DNA of 64,000 nucleotides from NCBI GenBank assembly GCA_007570785.1, contig ML660201.1:35115405-35179404 (forward strand). The letters are read 5' to 3'. Both the position numbers and the translations under genes were made by a program. This document shows, piece after piece, positions 32,979 to 44,325 of this stretch. The stretch comes from Antilocapra americana (lineage: Eukaryota; Chordata; Mammalia; Artiodactyla; Antilocapridae). The notes below the pieces were generated by a model. The model had not been told where the DNA came from. It was given only the letters and a program-made list of their open reading frames with translations, and searched no databases. How positions within the stretch are numbered: position 1 is the stretch's first letter; each line of letters opens with the position of its first letter.

Positions 32979-33414
32979 CTGATCTGGGACTCATTTAGAG
33001 AAAACTGCTGACACTGTTGACTCATTTCTCCTCTTCCTCTCTTCCCACATCGCCTCTCCCTGCTGCCATGAACCACTTGGAGGCAGTGGTTTATAGGATC
33101 CTCTGACACTAGATATTGGAGGGCTTTGTGATCCTTTGTTTGGGTTGTTCATGGAAGGGACAGTAAGATGGCACAGAGCCTCTGAGCTTGGCAAGTTCTA
33201 AAATATCAGCCCAGGAAAAGCCTTTTCAAACCTGAAAGTTTCCTTACAGGTTAGGTGATGAGAGATGACGACAGACTAGGGCAGGAAGATGTTTAAAGAT
33301 GGTGGGAGCAAGAATTGTAATACATCTATTGTAATTAAAACACAATTGTAATTGACATCTCCCGTTACTCACTTTTGGTCAATTCATTAGTCACAGCAAG
33401 GTTGACAGGTAGAA
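32979..33414. other. unique sequence
   Basis: No gene or repeat recognised. Minus-strand frames next to the gap are truncated by it and show no domain. Confidence 0.4.
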
Positions 33415-33467
33415 ATGGTTATACCCACTTTAGAGATGAGGAACTGAGGCCACAAATTCAGTTATCT
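33415..33467 (-). mobile_element. MIR fragment, minus strand
   Basis: 'ccactttagagatgaggaac' and 'tgaggccacaaattcag' are the reverse MIR core only. Confidence 0.6.
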
Positions 33468-33697
33468 CAGTGGTTCTCAATGGAGATAACTTTGTACCTT
33501 CACCCCACCCCCACCCCACCCTAGGACACTAGCCAACATCTGGAGACACTTTTGGTTATCACAGGTGGGAGAGGTTTGCCCTTGGTTGCTGTTGGGCAGG
33601 GGCCAGGGATGCTGCTAAACATCCTGCAGTTCACAGGACAGCCCCCACAACAAGAATTATTCATTCGAAAATGTTAGTCATGCTGAGAGTGAGAAAT
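33468..33697 (+). mobile_element. hAT-Charlie-type nonautonomous element
   Basis: 'cagtggttctcaatggagat', 'ccaacatctggagacacttt', 'gggatgctgctaaacatcct', 'aggacagcccccacaacaag' and the terminal 'gctgagagtgagaaatc'. It is the best-preserved of the three copies in this window (others 4088-4295 and 43205-43440). Confidence 0.8.
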
Positions 33698-33869
33698 CTT
33701 AATGAAGTGATGGAAATTTTTGATTAAATCCTCATCTCCATTCCCAGACATGTTCTGCTGGCCACAGTACTTTTCCACCTCAGCTCTGGAATGTGGTTGT
33801 GCACTTGGCACCATGCCCGCTATGTGAATAGCTGTTGAATGAATGCATGACGGGATTAAATGAATGCTT
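33698..33869. other. unique sequence with L2-tail-like motif
   Basis: A 'gctgttgaatgaatgcatga' motif near 33831-33850 resembles an L2 3' tail. Too short to assign. Confidence 0.35.
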
Positions 33870-34000
33870 TACATTGGGAGTTAATCTGTACCTTTTCAGG
33901 CCTCAGTTTCCCCAACTGTAAAATGAGTATGACTTATTTCAGTTCCAACTACTTCACAGCACTGTTCTTGCCACCTACTACACAGTTGTTACACAGGGGC
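33870..34000 (+). mobile_element. MIR fragment, plus strand
   Basis: 'ggcctcagtttccccaactg' followed by 'taaaatgagtatgacttatt' is the MIR core in sense orientation. Confidence 0.65.
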
Positions 34001-35664
34001 AATAAGGTCTTTAAAAGTTCTTTATAAATCCTACAAAAAATGGACAGGGGGATTTATTAAGAGGTTTTTTACCATAGTCGTTTGTTAAGGTGGAAGCAAA
34101 AAAAAAATGTGGAGGGAAGAAAGTAGCAGTAATGCACAATGTTGAAATTTAAGGGCAAGATCTCAAAATGTACAAAAGATAATATTAGCAGAAAGGTGAA
34201 GTAGTCACGATACTCACCGCTGAGATGAAAATGTTCAAGCCAGAATCCATCCTGGCCTGCAATGCCTGGTACCCTGGGGTCTTAGGGGCCTCCCTGTCTG
34301 ATTATGTACCTTCTTTCTTGTCATTTAATTAAAAACAAGAAGAAATTCCTTTTGTTGGCAGCACTTAAGTGCTTTTCTTAGAATTTCTTAACAGTGTGCC
34401 CCCAAACTGCCCCTGGCATTTGGAATGTTGATTGAAATCATTTCTCTTTTAATCAAATGTCACTTTGCAGTATTTTCTTCCCCATTTGGGACTTTTTCAC
34501 AAGTTCCCTGAGGAGTTCACTATGAATCTATAAACCTATAAACTGATATTGAGAACAGTGAGCAGGGTATTTTAGCCATTTTAAATTGTTGACTGACATC
34601 AGCCCTTTAGAAAAACAAGAACAGATGGGAGAGATTTGCCACCCCCTTGTGGATCCCCGCCTCAACCCTAATCTAGACCAACAGGACTGTTGATCCCTCT
34701 TCTCTGCCATAAACAAAGCTCCTCACGATGTTTTAAGCTGCAAGCCTTTGGCCATAAAGGAAGTAACCCCCTCCTGATGGCAGTCCCTAGGCTATAGTGA
34801 CAGCTGCGCTGCTTGGTGGCAGCCCTCAGCCATACCCATCCTCACAGTTATGTTGCCGAGAACTAGCAGGAGGCCAGCGTCTTCTGGATGTTACTATATG
34901 GAGAGAAGCGCTGTACAAAGGGCATGTATAGTGATGACAAATTCTCTGGTACTCGCTGGCTTAAAATGCACTCCTGGGTAATCATCCAGTGCATTCTGGG
35001 GCACTCCCTAAGTGAAAGATGTTAGCAAAATGTATAATGTTAAACGGTGACAAGGAAACACACACTAAAATATGAATGAGTTGTATTTTCTCTTAAACAA
35101 GATTGATGAGGTGCCATCATGAAATATATTCCATAAATATGACATTCAAAGAGGCAAACTCAAAAAGAATGAAAATGAAAAATCCTAAAGCATATGCCAT
35201 TATGAAACTGGGGGATTTTATTTGCCTCTGCTTGTCCTCACATTAATCACTTTTTATATAATGACTTAAAATGTTCATGAAGTCTAATGGCAAGGGAAAA
35301 AAAAGCTTCAGAAAATCAAGGGAAATGTCTCTCAGATTCACAGTTAATACAAAAGTTTGTTTCTCTTGTTTGGTACTGAAGACATCTTCCTGCCCACTGA
35401 GGTCAGCTGATCCATTGATTCCCTCCCCAACCTGACTTTCTGAAGAAATAATTTTGAATAAGTTAGTGCTTTTATTGTTGTTTTCCCTCCACAGGGAGGC
35501 AGAAGTATTTTATGCTTCTGAAGAGTTCTATCAGGAAAAGTAAAATAGTCTTCTGTTTGCCAGAAACATGTCAGTTTCTAAGAAAATTTTCACTCATTGG
35601 CATGCAGTTAACTTACTCCTTAGCATGGATCACTGTTTGTAGTCTTCTTCACTGCCATTTTCTG
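34001..35664. other. long unique stretch; candidate regulatory element at 34321-34480
   Basis: No recognisable repeat over about 1.6 kb. At 34324-34333 lies the palindrome TTTAATTAAA, and at 34361-34372 the 12-bp perfect palindrome GCACTTAAGTGC, which contains the NKX-type core CACTTAA on both strands. 35080-35400 is also repeat-free and AT-rich. No exon is supported. Confidence 0.4.
34361..34372. promoter_or_regulatory. 12-bp palindrome, candidate NKX-type site
   Basis: GCACTTAAGTGC is a perfect palindrome. Known NKX2-family consensus is (C/T)AAGTG, read on both strands here as CACTTAAGTG. Binding is inferred from motif only. Confidence 0.25.
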
Positions 35665-35770
35665 GCAATGTAAGTGAGTCACTTCACTGTCTAGACTTCA
35701 GTTTACTAACCTCTGAGCCGAAATGTTAGGATTAGATGATTTTTTAAGCCTCTCGCTTCCCTTGGAAACA
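35665..35770 (+). mobile_element. MIR fragment, plus strand
   Basis: 'gtaagtgagtcacttcactg' and 'tctagacttcagtttactaa' with 'gttaggattagatgat' follow the sense MIR core. Confidence 0.55.
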
Positions 35771-36779
35771 TTAGAATCATTATCATTATTGCCACTTCTT
35801 TGATTTGTATGGTGTGTTTATACTCCAGCAAATGCTTCCATAGAAAGTCTGTTGACTGTTTCCTTGATTTACGTTCGTCCAGTCTGGATCACTTGTGTCA
35901 GGTGTGTGTATGTGCACACGCATGTTAGCATGTAATTACATCCTGTCAAGTTGGAAACTGAGAACTGGTCAGCTTTATTCTGCTCTGAGACTGCTCATGC
36001 CTTGATAGCCATTTTACACAGTACTAATTATGAAAACCGAACGAAGGAAATCATCCTAAAGGCAACAAAGTCACTACTTACGTATTGATTGCAGTCACCC
36101 ACAGTGTCCACTGAGCTGGAATGTTGAAGATGGCTTGTTTGCAGTTAGCTCTGACTAACTTTACAGTACAGTTCTTTAAAGTACTGACGGGCTTTAATTC
36201 TCCTCTCATGTGTGTTGGGCTTTGCAGAGTATAGCAGCGGGGCACCAAGAGACAGGAGGTGGAAGCTTCCAGTCCACTTCAGGCTTGAACTCAGAGCTTC
36301 CAGAGCCGAATGGGTCACATCCTGTCTCTCCTGTGGCCTAATGAGCCACAGCCAGTGATAAAGCCAGCCACAAGCCAAGGGGAGGGGAAATAGAGTCCAC
36401 CTCCTGATCCCAGAAGTGACACAAGCCCACAGGAGGAAGGACTAGTCAGAGGCCATATTTGGAGACTGTTTCTGTGAACATTTTGGTGTCTGTATGTCCT
36501 CTACTTCTCTTTGCTTGGGCATGCACATGGATAGGTTTCAGTGCCAAGTATAGAATTTTTTGTAAGTGACATGTATTTTTTTTTAGCAGCAGAATCCTTC
36601 TTTCAAATGAGATGTCTCATGGATTAAAATCTAGAGCTGCTGTGCCTAAAAGTGAGGTGGAAAGTCTGGAGCCCCACCCATGGCCTCTGTGTGGTCTCTG
36701 AGGGACCTACAGGGAGCCTCAGGACTCAATAGATCACAACTTGAAAGTCAGTGACTAAAGGACTGTGGGTAAAACACTC
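35771..36779. other. unique sequence with an ancient-repeat-like part
   Basis: 36230-36470 ('ggaggtggaagcttccagtc', 'gccagccacaagccaagggg', 'gagtccacctcctgatccca') looks like an old interspersed repeat of unassigned class. The rest is unique. No exon seen. Confidence 0.35.
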
Positions 36780-38190
36780 AAGATTGCCATCCTTCCCTCC
36801 AGTCTGATCTCTCCAAACTAATAGTTAAGCGGGATGAGGAGAGAAGATAATGGCAAAACACTGTAATTTGGATAACAAAAAAGAAGTAAATGACTTCACA
36901 ATCCCAAAGAAACCTAATCCTAAACCAACAATACAGAAATCTGAGCACTCTAGGATATAACTCCTTAAATGGCTCAGAAACTGGTGCCACGATATATCTC
37001 TGAAAGTGAGGGCTTAAGAAAAGGAGCTAAAGAGAAGAATTGGTTGAAAGCCTAAGAAGCATTGCTACCCTCATAACTCCAGCCACCTCTTCCAGGAACA
37101 GGACTGAAGTGGGTAAAGCACAGGGTCTCCAGACAGGATATATCAGGCACAGTCGAAAAAGTCTAGATAATGTGGTGAAAGGGCATGAAGTGGGCAGAGG
37201 CAGATTGGATGCTGCAATCCTCAGCTTTCCTCTGCTGCATAGCAACCAGATACTGATAATTCGGCCTTCATTCTTCAGGCAGGAGACAGGAAGCATCTTC
37301 TCTGGGGAATCTATTCACAGGGCACATCAGGAGATAGTGACATTGGAGATTTCCCTCAAATAAAGTTTCCACATCATCTTAAGTACTCTGAGTCAAAAGC
37401 TCCATCAAGTTCTCAGTGCTTCCAACTAGGTTTTTAGCTACCCACTCCCTTTAAAAAAATGACCCAAACCCAAAGATTACCTGAGAAAGGCCTCTAATAT
37501 GGAAGATCATAGAAGACTAGAAAATCAGGGAAAACATAGACCATGAGGAGGAAGAAAATGTCAGCAGATGCTAACATCTTTAGTGGGATCAGAGAAAATA
37601 CTGCAACTGTGGAACAAGAACAATGTATTACCAACAAAAAAAGGAACATTTGGAGAAGGAAAAAAGTAGTCTTGGAAATAAAAATTTTGATAGCAGCAAT
37701 TGAAGATGCAATAGAAGGGTTGAAAGATAAATTGAGAAATTGTTTTAGAATATGAAGCAAAGACTTAATGAGGTTTTTTAAATAGGAAAGAAAGCATTAG
37801 AAAATAAGAGAATCAGTTCAGAAGGTCCATCATCAGAATGACAGCTCCAGGAACAGAGACCAGAAGAAATGAAGGTGAGGAAGTTATCAGTGACTTAATT
37901 TTGAGGAGATATCATATAATTGAAGGAAATGTGGTCCAGATTGAAAGTGCCCAGCATAAATGGATGAAAACAGATCCATACCCAAACCGTTAGGCTGGAA
38001 CTTCAGGACATCAGGATCAAAGAGGAATCTTCAAGCTTCCAGGAGATGGGACAGAAATAGGATTAAGTAACAAAGAGTAAATGATTTTAAGGTGTGGGGT
38101 TTTTTTCTTTTTCTTTTTGGACAGCAACACTGGAAGCTAGAAGGCAAGAGAATGAAGCTTGGTATATTCAGTTGACTTGGCCACATCAAC
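36780..38190 (+). mobile_element. old L1/HAL1-like element, plus strand
   Basis: The text 'caggaacagagaccagaaga', 'gtggtccagattgaaagtgc', 'gcttccaggagatgggacag' and 'cagcaacactggaagctaga' is typical of HAL1/L1M-type ORF1-end regions common in mammals. The left limit is uncertain. Frames at 37040-37363 and 37543-37755 are decayed pieces; no L1 ORF1 product is intact. Confidence 0.5.
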
Positions 38191-38505
38191 AGGATTTGCT
38201 CTTAACCCAATCCGTTCTCCATATGAGCCATATGAAACTCCAGTCAGTTTCTCATTCCTTCTGCCCATGTTTCCTGCTCTGCCTTCCAGCTTTAAATTTT
38301 CCAGTGGTTTCTTGCTCTTGTAGGATAGAGATAAATAACCCTCCCATGACCTACAAGACCCCACACAGTCTTTACATGACCCCATTTCATGGCTTGATCC
38401 CTGGCTATCTATCCAACCTTATTTTGAACAACTCTCTCCCTCGCCCTGTACTGCAACCATACTGACTTGCTTCCACATTCTCTCCTGCCACAGGCCCCTC
38501 GCTTA
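38191..38505 (+). mobile_element. L2 LINE, plus strand (left part)
   Basis: 'cccatgacctacaagacccc', 'ggcttgatccctggctatct' and 'cttccacattctctcctgcc' fit L2 sense sequence coding for the 'MAYKALHDLAPAYLSDLI'-type region. Frame 38094-38465 partly reflects this. The element is split by a DNA transposon. Confidence 0.75.
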
Positions 38506-38725
38506 CACAGCCACCCCTCACTATCCACAGGGGATTGGTTCTCAGAGCCTACAGATACCAGAATCCTCACTTGTTAAGTCGTTTCTGTAAAATGGCATAG
38601 TACAAAGACTACAGTTGGCCTGCTATATTCACAAGTTTCAAATCTGCAGATTCAGCCAACAATAATTGGGTTTGTGGTTGGCCGGACTCACAGTTAGGAA
38701 ACCTGTGGATACCAGGGGTTGACTG
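38506..38725. mobile_element. Tigger/MER2-type nonautonomous element nested in L2
   Basis: Left terminus 'cagccacccctcactatcca' and right terminus 'ggataccaggggttgactg' are inverted repeats of each other with a few mismatches. Interior landmarks 'attggttctcagagcctaca' and 'aaatctgcagattcagccaa' fit the MER2/Tigger family. TA dinucleotides flank it (38504-38505 and 38726-38727), as expected for mariner-type target duplication. Confidence 0.85.
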
Positions 38726-39010
38726 TACTACCCTGTCTGTAATGTGTTTCTTCATTCTTTGCCCAGTTAATCTCTGTGTATCTTTAGTTCTCAATCCGAG
38801 AGTTACTAAATAGAACTTCTTTCACTGAATCTTGTTCTCATCATTTGGAGCGGTTATCTGTTTGTAAGTTTACATTGATGTGCATGCTTATGTGATTAAT
38901 GTTAGCATCCCTCTGTAAATTATAAATGCCACGAGGGAAGGGTCAGTTAGTTCATTTATGCTCATCAGTGTATTAACACCTAGCACATTACCTGGCACAG
39001 TCTGTGTCTA
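38726..39010 (+). mobile_element. L2 LINE, plus strand (right part, 3' end)
   Basis: 'ttataaatgccacgagggaa', 'ctagcacattacctggcaca' and 'gtctagtatttgtgg' are the L2 3' end. It continues the L2 left of the Tigger-type element. Confidence 0.65.
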
Positions 39011-41020
39011 GTATTTGTGGAAAGAAGCAGATGAGGAAGGAAAGAATGAGCTGCCTTTGTTATAGTCTGTTTTAGAAACTTTTTTTGCCCTGAGAGGATC
39101 TCTTAAAATGAGGGTTTTTAAATGCAGAACTCGTTTCCTGAACTCTCAGCTTCCAACTCTGAACTTTCAGCAAAGTGAGGGAGGGTATGAAAATGAACTG
39201 ATATGGAAATCCTATGACTTGTTAGACAGTAGCAGATTTCAAAGATGATTTTTGGAACACTAATATTTCCAGTGGAAAAAACAGTGCTTTTAGAAGAGGT
39301 GTGCACAGCATCTCTAGTGCTCAGGACTTCCTCGTAACAATTTTCAATTAAGCTCCTTGAGGATTTAAGTGTTTCACATAATGAAGACTGAGTGTGTCTA
39401 TCCTGGCATTTTCTGGTCGTTTAGTCATTCACTGACTTCCTAGAGATATAGGTTCCCATGCTAAAGTAGAATAAACAGGGAGAAAAATAGCTCCTGTACT
39501 TATCTTTAATGTCAGGGGGAAAAAAGGCTGAGTTCTTTCCTTGATTCCAGAAATACTTTTATTGTGGTATCAAGGCACAGTCACAAAATCTGTGGACTGT
39601 GAAATAGGATTTCAGTTATTAAAGAAGGAAGCCTCCCCCTTTCCAAATTGACTTCATTCCTTGTGTTGCCAAAAATAGCTCACTCTTGTAACTTCTGATT
39701 ATTTTCTTATTGCCTTTGAATTCATTAGTTAATAATGCAGCCCAGCAATACATACTTTTTAATTCCTTTACAGATGCAAACATGGTGTGTCTTTTTCAAT
39801 ATGATCCACCCCCACAAGTAAGGTTCTCTGGAAAGGAAAAAAGGCCTAAATGCCATTCTTCTTTCTGTTTTATCCACGTCCACCACCCCTTTTTTCCTCT
39901 GGATCTATTGCATAAGTCACTCTGGAGGAGAATTTAGAGTCAAGTCAGGGAACCTTAGAGATAATATTGATAGTATTGAAACTGAGTCAGTGACTGAAGA
40001 ATCAGAGTTCTTCAAAACAAGATTTTCTGGGAGACTTTAAATGAGACGAATCTATGTGGGTTTGTCAGACAACAAAAATCTTGCCCACCATTTCTTTCCT
40101 TCTTCACTGGTCAGAGGTCAAGAGAGAAACCAGATATAGTTCCTGCCCTCCAAAATTTCTAGTCTCATTGGAACATTAGGTTTGTGTTGCATATAATAAT
40201 AACACCAAGTTCTACAGTGGTAAATGCTGTGAGGAGGGCATTGGGAGGACTCCATACAGAAAGTCCATTTCCTTCTTTCTGTCCTTAAGAATTTATTGGA
40301 CTCCCGACAGGCCAGGCTCTGTGCTGTCTGTAAGGTTATCTTGTGAGGAATAGAGAAGCAGATATTGGTTATAATTACACAACCCAGTGTGCAATTGCAC
40401 ACTATCCTGGGGTCCCTGACAATAACTGTGGTTTTCTAAGATCCTGTGGGAAAGGAGTCTGGAAGACAGGATGTTATGGAAAGCCTGCCCTGTAGAGGAA
40501 AGATGGCAGGAATTGCCTTAGGGTAGAACACAGTAGGAGCCTTCTAGGAGGAGCAGCAGTGCATCTGAGGTGGGCTGTGTAGCCCAAGAAATCCTTGTCA
40601 TGCAGAAATGAGTTTTCATGAGCTAGACCTTCTCCAGAAACTCCCTGTCTCCTGACCACTCCTCCCTTCATATCTCTGGGACTCCATGCCAGAGCCTCCC
40701 ATTGCTGGACTTCCTGGACAGGATTATGGCAAGATGGCTCTAGCTTGGCCATCTTGTTCTGTGTGCATTTAGTCCTTAAGAAACTCGTGCATCTTTGTCG
40801 TACCAAATAGTCATAGTAACAATAGTCCACAGGTGTATTCCATATATTTCACCAGCGTCCTGCCTTCCTCCTCTGTTCTCTTTGTCTTAGATCTACCCAC
40901 CTACAGTATCTAGTTAGCTGAGGGCCACATACTATGCCCATCATTCATCTTAGCTGTTTAATGTGCAGACTTTTCTTAGTCACAGTGAATGATATCTATT
41001 ATTAGCACCACTTTATAGGG
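39011..41020. other. mostly unique sequence; weak L2/MIR-like remnant at 40130-40380
   Basis: No gene recognised over 2 kb. 40130-40380 ('ctgccctccaaaatttctag', 'gccaggctctgtgctgtctg') may be L2-derived. Frames at 39710-39937, 40118-40402 and 40474-40830 have no domain. 39700-39800 has AT-rich homeodomain-like cores (ttagttaataatg). Confidence 0.4.
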
Positions 41021-41226
41021 TGTAGTGAAGCCACTCAGTCATCTCTGACTCTTTGCAACCCCAAGGGCTGTAGCCTACCAGTCTCCTCCATCCATGGGAT
41101 TTTCCAGGCAAGAGTACTGGAGTGGGTTGCCCTTTCCTTTTCCAGGGGATCGTCCCGACCCAGGGATCGAACCCAGGTCTCCTTCATTGTAGGCAGATGC
41201 TTTTACCGTCTGAGCCACCAGGGAAG
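41021..41226 (-). mobile_element. Bov-tA SINE, minus strand
   Basis: From 'tgtagtgaagccactcagtc' to 'ctgagccaccagggaag', a full reverse-complement Bov-tA. It forms an inverted pair with the copy at 41337-41532. Confidence 0.94.
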
Positions 41227-41336
41227 ATTTATACTAATCACACCCACATTTATATTTGGTTTTATTTCTTTTCAAATTATCTATAATATCATACCCAAAT
41301 AACTAAGTTGCCAAAAATAACCTTAGTAAAGAATTC
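41227..41336. other. short spacer between inverted SINEs
   Basis: AT-rich spacer. Its end holds a 14-bp near-duplicate, ttagtaaagaattc (41323-41336) and ttagtaaagaatcc (41337-41350), at the SINE border. Confidence 0.6.
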
Positions 41337-41532
41337 TTAGTAAAGAATCCACCCTCCAATGCAAGAGACGCGTGTTTGATCCCTGGGTTAGGAAGATCCC
41401 CTGGAGAAGGAAATGGCAACCCACTCCAGTATTCTTGCCTGGGAAGTCCCATGGACAGAGGAACCTGGTGGGCTGCAGTCCATGGGGTCGCAAAGAGTCA
41501 GATATGACTGAGCAGCTAAACAACAGCAACAG
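41337..41532 (+). mobile_element. Bov-tA SINE, plus strand, slightly 5'-truncated
   Basis: It starts inside the tRNA head ('gtaaagaatccaccctccaa'), passes 'gttaggaagatcccctggag' and ends 'gactgagcagctaaacaaca'. Open frames on both strands here are SINE translations. Confidence 0.94.
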
Positions 41533-42412
41533 CCTAGACATACATAAGCCAGCTGACTGCAAGCCAAACATCCAATAGGAAAATGAAATGACCCTGTTTT
41601 TACAGGTCTCCAGTATCTCCAAATTATTAAAGGAGAAGTAGCAGATAGTCCTCTAGGGAGCACAAAAACAAGCCATCACAATGCCTCTTGGCCGAGTGTC
41701 CCAGGAACCTTGATTATTCTATTTCTTTCTGATCATTCCCTCTCGTGTCCTTTCCCAGGCCTCTGCTTCCATAGGCATGGGGACGAGGTCACTGGGGAGG
41801 GTGTTGGGAGGATGAGCAGGGGTAGCAGGTCAGGCTGGAGACTCTTGATAAGCCCTAGAGGGTGTGGATGTTTCCCTAAAGTTTGTGTCTCCAAGTCCTG
41901 AATAAAAGAAGAGTCCCCTTCAACACCCCATGGCAGACATTTCCTTGGGTCTTCATGTGTCTTATTTGCAACTTTGTTCACGTAGAAATTATATGTAAAA
42001 ACATGCATCCATTTATGCTTCCAGAGAACTTTAACAAGAGATGGGTAATATAAGCCTGGGCCCAGATTCTCAACTTCCCACTTACTGTGAGACTTAACAG
42101 AGAAGAGAAACTGGCTTAAGATGTTCTTTGGTAAAATGAATTCATCACAACCTCTTTCTTCTGTACAAGATTAGTGTGGTTTCTCATTACAGTGGAAGAA
42201 TCTCCAGAAACACAGTTGTTAGAATCAAGCATCATTTTTTTTTCTATGAATTGATGACGTTGGGAAACCTAAGAAGATAGCTGATAATGGGACTTACTAA
42301 AGAGAAACAGCAAAATATTTTTGTATGATTGAAAAAAAGAAGTAGGTTTTTCCACTTTTATCTTAAAGTGAGTTAGATTAAAGGGACTAAAGGATCACCT
42401 ACCTGAATGTCA
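41533..42412. other. unique sequence
   Basis: No gene or repeat recognised. Opposed frames at 41710-41901 and 41733-42008 overlap and have no domain. Confidence 0.4.
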
Positions 42413-42519
42413 TGGACAGAATCGCATGGACAGGGGATTCTGCTCCCAGGGTCAGGAGCCTGGCAGGCCACAGTCCATGGGGTCACAAAGTTGGACACGA
42501 CTTAGCATCTAAATTACCG
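42413..42519 (+). mobile_element. truncated BOV-A-type SINE with 11-bp TSD
   Basis: The end of a Bov-tA/BOV-A element: 'atcgcatggacaggggattc', 'ggcaggccacagtccatggg', 'gttggacacgacttagcatc'. Perfect 11-bp direct repeats cctgaatgtca flank it at 42402-42412 and 42520-42530, so it inserted in this truncated form. Confidence 0.9.
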
Positions 42520-42530
42520 CCTGAATGTCA

Positions 42531-43204
42531 CCCTCCTTACCCACAATTCCATCCTACCCTAGGTTTTCTCCTTCTTGGGTTATGATTCAGTCCCAAGAGG
42601 CATCTCAGACTTTTAAATCAAGGAGAGGTGGCTGTATGTTTGGGTCACTCTGACCTACAGGTTGGGGTCTTGGTTTGTGAATGAGTGCTGCCATCACTGT
42701 CCACTTGACAGAATGTTAGAGAAGATCCCGTGCTTCTGGAGACCCCACTGCGGGTTTCCCCTGGGACAAGGAAGCCTGTGTCAAGAACATGCTCAGAACA
42801 CAGGTGGACTGATGCACTTGAACACTCTTGTTCAAGGTTCCAGTGGTTGACACACACGCCCCCCCCCCCACCGCCTTGGCCATGTCTTACACACCCCACA
42901 ATGCAACAGCCTCACACACTGGGTTCCACATACACCTGCCTGGATTAGTTCTGAAAGCCTGACACCTGTCAAACAAAGTTTTTAACCACAGTCTGAACTG
43001 CTGAAATTCCTCATTCTTCTGTCTTGCTTTCCTCAAATTATTTCAGATCTCAGCCCGGCTGGTAGCATTGGGAAGAATTTAACAGCTTGAGGATTAACAT
43101 GCTGAAGTTAAGCCTCCATGTCAGTTCAGCCATGTTCTTTTTGCCCTCATAATCATATGCTGTCAGAGCAAACAGCTTGCATGCCCGAAGTCAGCATCTA
43201 CAGG
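42531..43204. other. unique sequence
   Basis: No gene recognised. An (AC)n-C10 tract (about 42850-42870) generates the proline-rich translations at 42730-42948. These are not evidence of coding. Confidence 0.45.
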
Positions 43205-43440
43205 AGGGTTTCTCAACCTCAGTGCTACTGACATTTTGGTCTGGGTCATTCTTTGTTGTCGGCATTTCCTGTGCATTGTGTAATAGGATGTTTAGCAGCA
43301 TCCCTGGCCTCTTACACCCCGAATGCCAGTGGTGCTCTCTCCTTCAACTGTGACAACCAGAAATGACAGCAAGCTTTACCAGTGTCTGCTGGGGAACAGA
43401 GTACTCCCTCCCCCAACCACCTCCCCCTGGTTAAGAAGCA
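43205..43440 (-). mobile_element. hAT-Charlie-type nonautonomous element, minus strand
   Basis: 'agggtttctcaacctcagtg', 'taggatgtttagcagcatcc' and 'caactgtgacaaccagaaat' are the reverse complement of the family at 33468-33697. Confidence 0.75.
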
Positions 43441-44325
43441 AATATCAACCATTTTCCAGGAGTTAGTTAAGGAGAGAGAGACTTGATACTTTCATCTTAA
43501 TACATGATGATAGCTAATATTATGGTTGATGCTGAGGACTGACTCTTAAATTTCTGTAGCCTTGCTTTTCCGATAAGAAGCTAAAGGGTGCCATGAAATT
43601 AATCACTTCAGAAAGGTTTACAGAGGGAGGTACAGTTCTAGTCCTTGGCTGTTCCCCAGTGCTGGCCAGTATAAATTGCCAGAGCTTATTGACTTGGGGA
43701 TTAATTATTAATGATAGAGAAGCTTATGAATTTTTCAGAATTTTTTCCTCGTTGGGTGCTGCTGTCTGACTTCCTGTCAGCAGCAGAGGATCCCTTCCAG
43801 CTGTCCTACATCAAAGCCACAGGCTGTCACCCAGGGCATTATCTTGTTCCTTGCAGGCTGGCTGCATATGTTGACTCTAAATTTTTTAATCAGCCGTTTT
43901 CCAACTCAGCTGCACATGTCAAACTGTAAAGACAGAATCTATTAAGCACCGTCTGAAACCAATAGGGTCCTGTGGCACTGTGATTTGATATCACTAAGAC
44001 AGAATTTCACAATAAGAAATTAGAAGCACACATTTTGCTAAAATGTCAGCAAAATGCCTGTAGGACTTAAATGGAGGTAAAACCCTATCAACAACAACAA
44101 TAATAATCTCTTTACAGTCCTTTAAACTTTCTGAAGGATTTTCATTTATCTTTCATATATTTAAGTATTCTTATTTTTTCTAAACCCTATACTTTTCGAT
44201 CTTTCCCTTTCTTTTTTCTTTCTGTTATTTTTTAAAAGGTGCTTATTTTAGTGAAAGTAAAATAATAAACTTGTAAAAAACATGTCATTTACTCCAAGTC
44301 ATGAAGTTTAAATGTTTAAGCCTTT
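43441..44325. other. unique sequence; candidate regulatory part at 43680-43930
   Basis: No repeat recognised. 43701-43714 reads TTAATTATTAATGA (several TAAT cores). Nearby E-box hexamers CATATG and CACATG and a TGACTC lie in 43860-43925. A 72-codon plus frame (43711-43929) spans it without any domain. AT-rich sequence follows. Confidence 0.35.

Noticed and set aside
32776..33109. Frames spanning the N block
   Set aside because: They exist only because N is translated as X; the gap size is unknown.
42730..42948. Proline-rich protein
   Set aside because: The proline run comes from a C10/(AC)n simple repeat.
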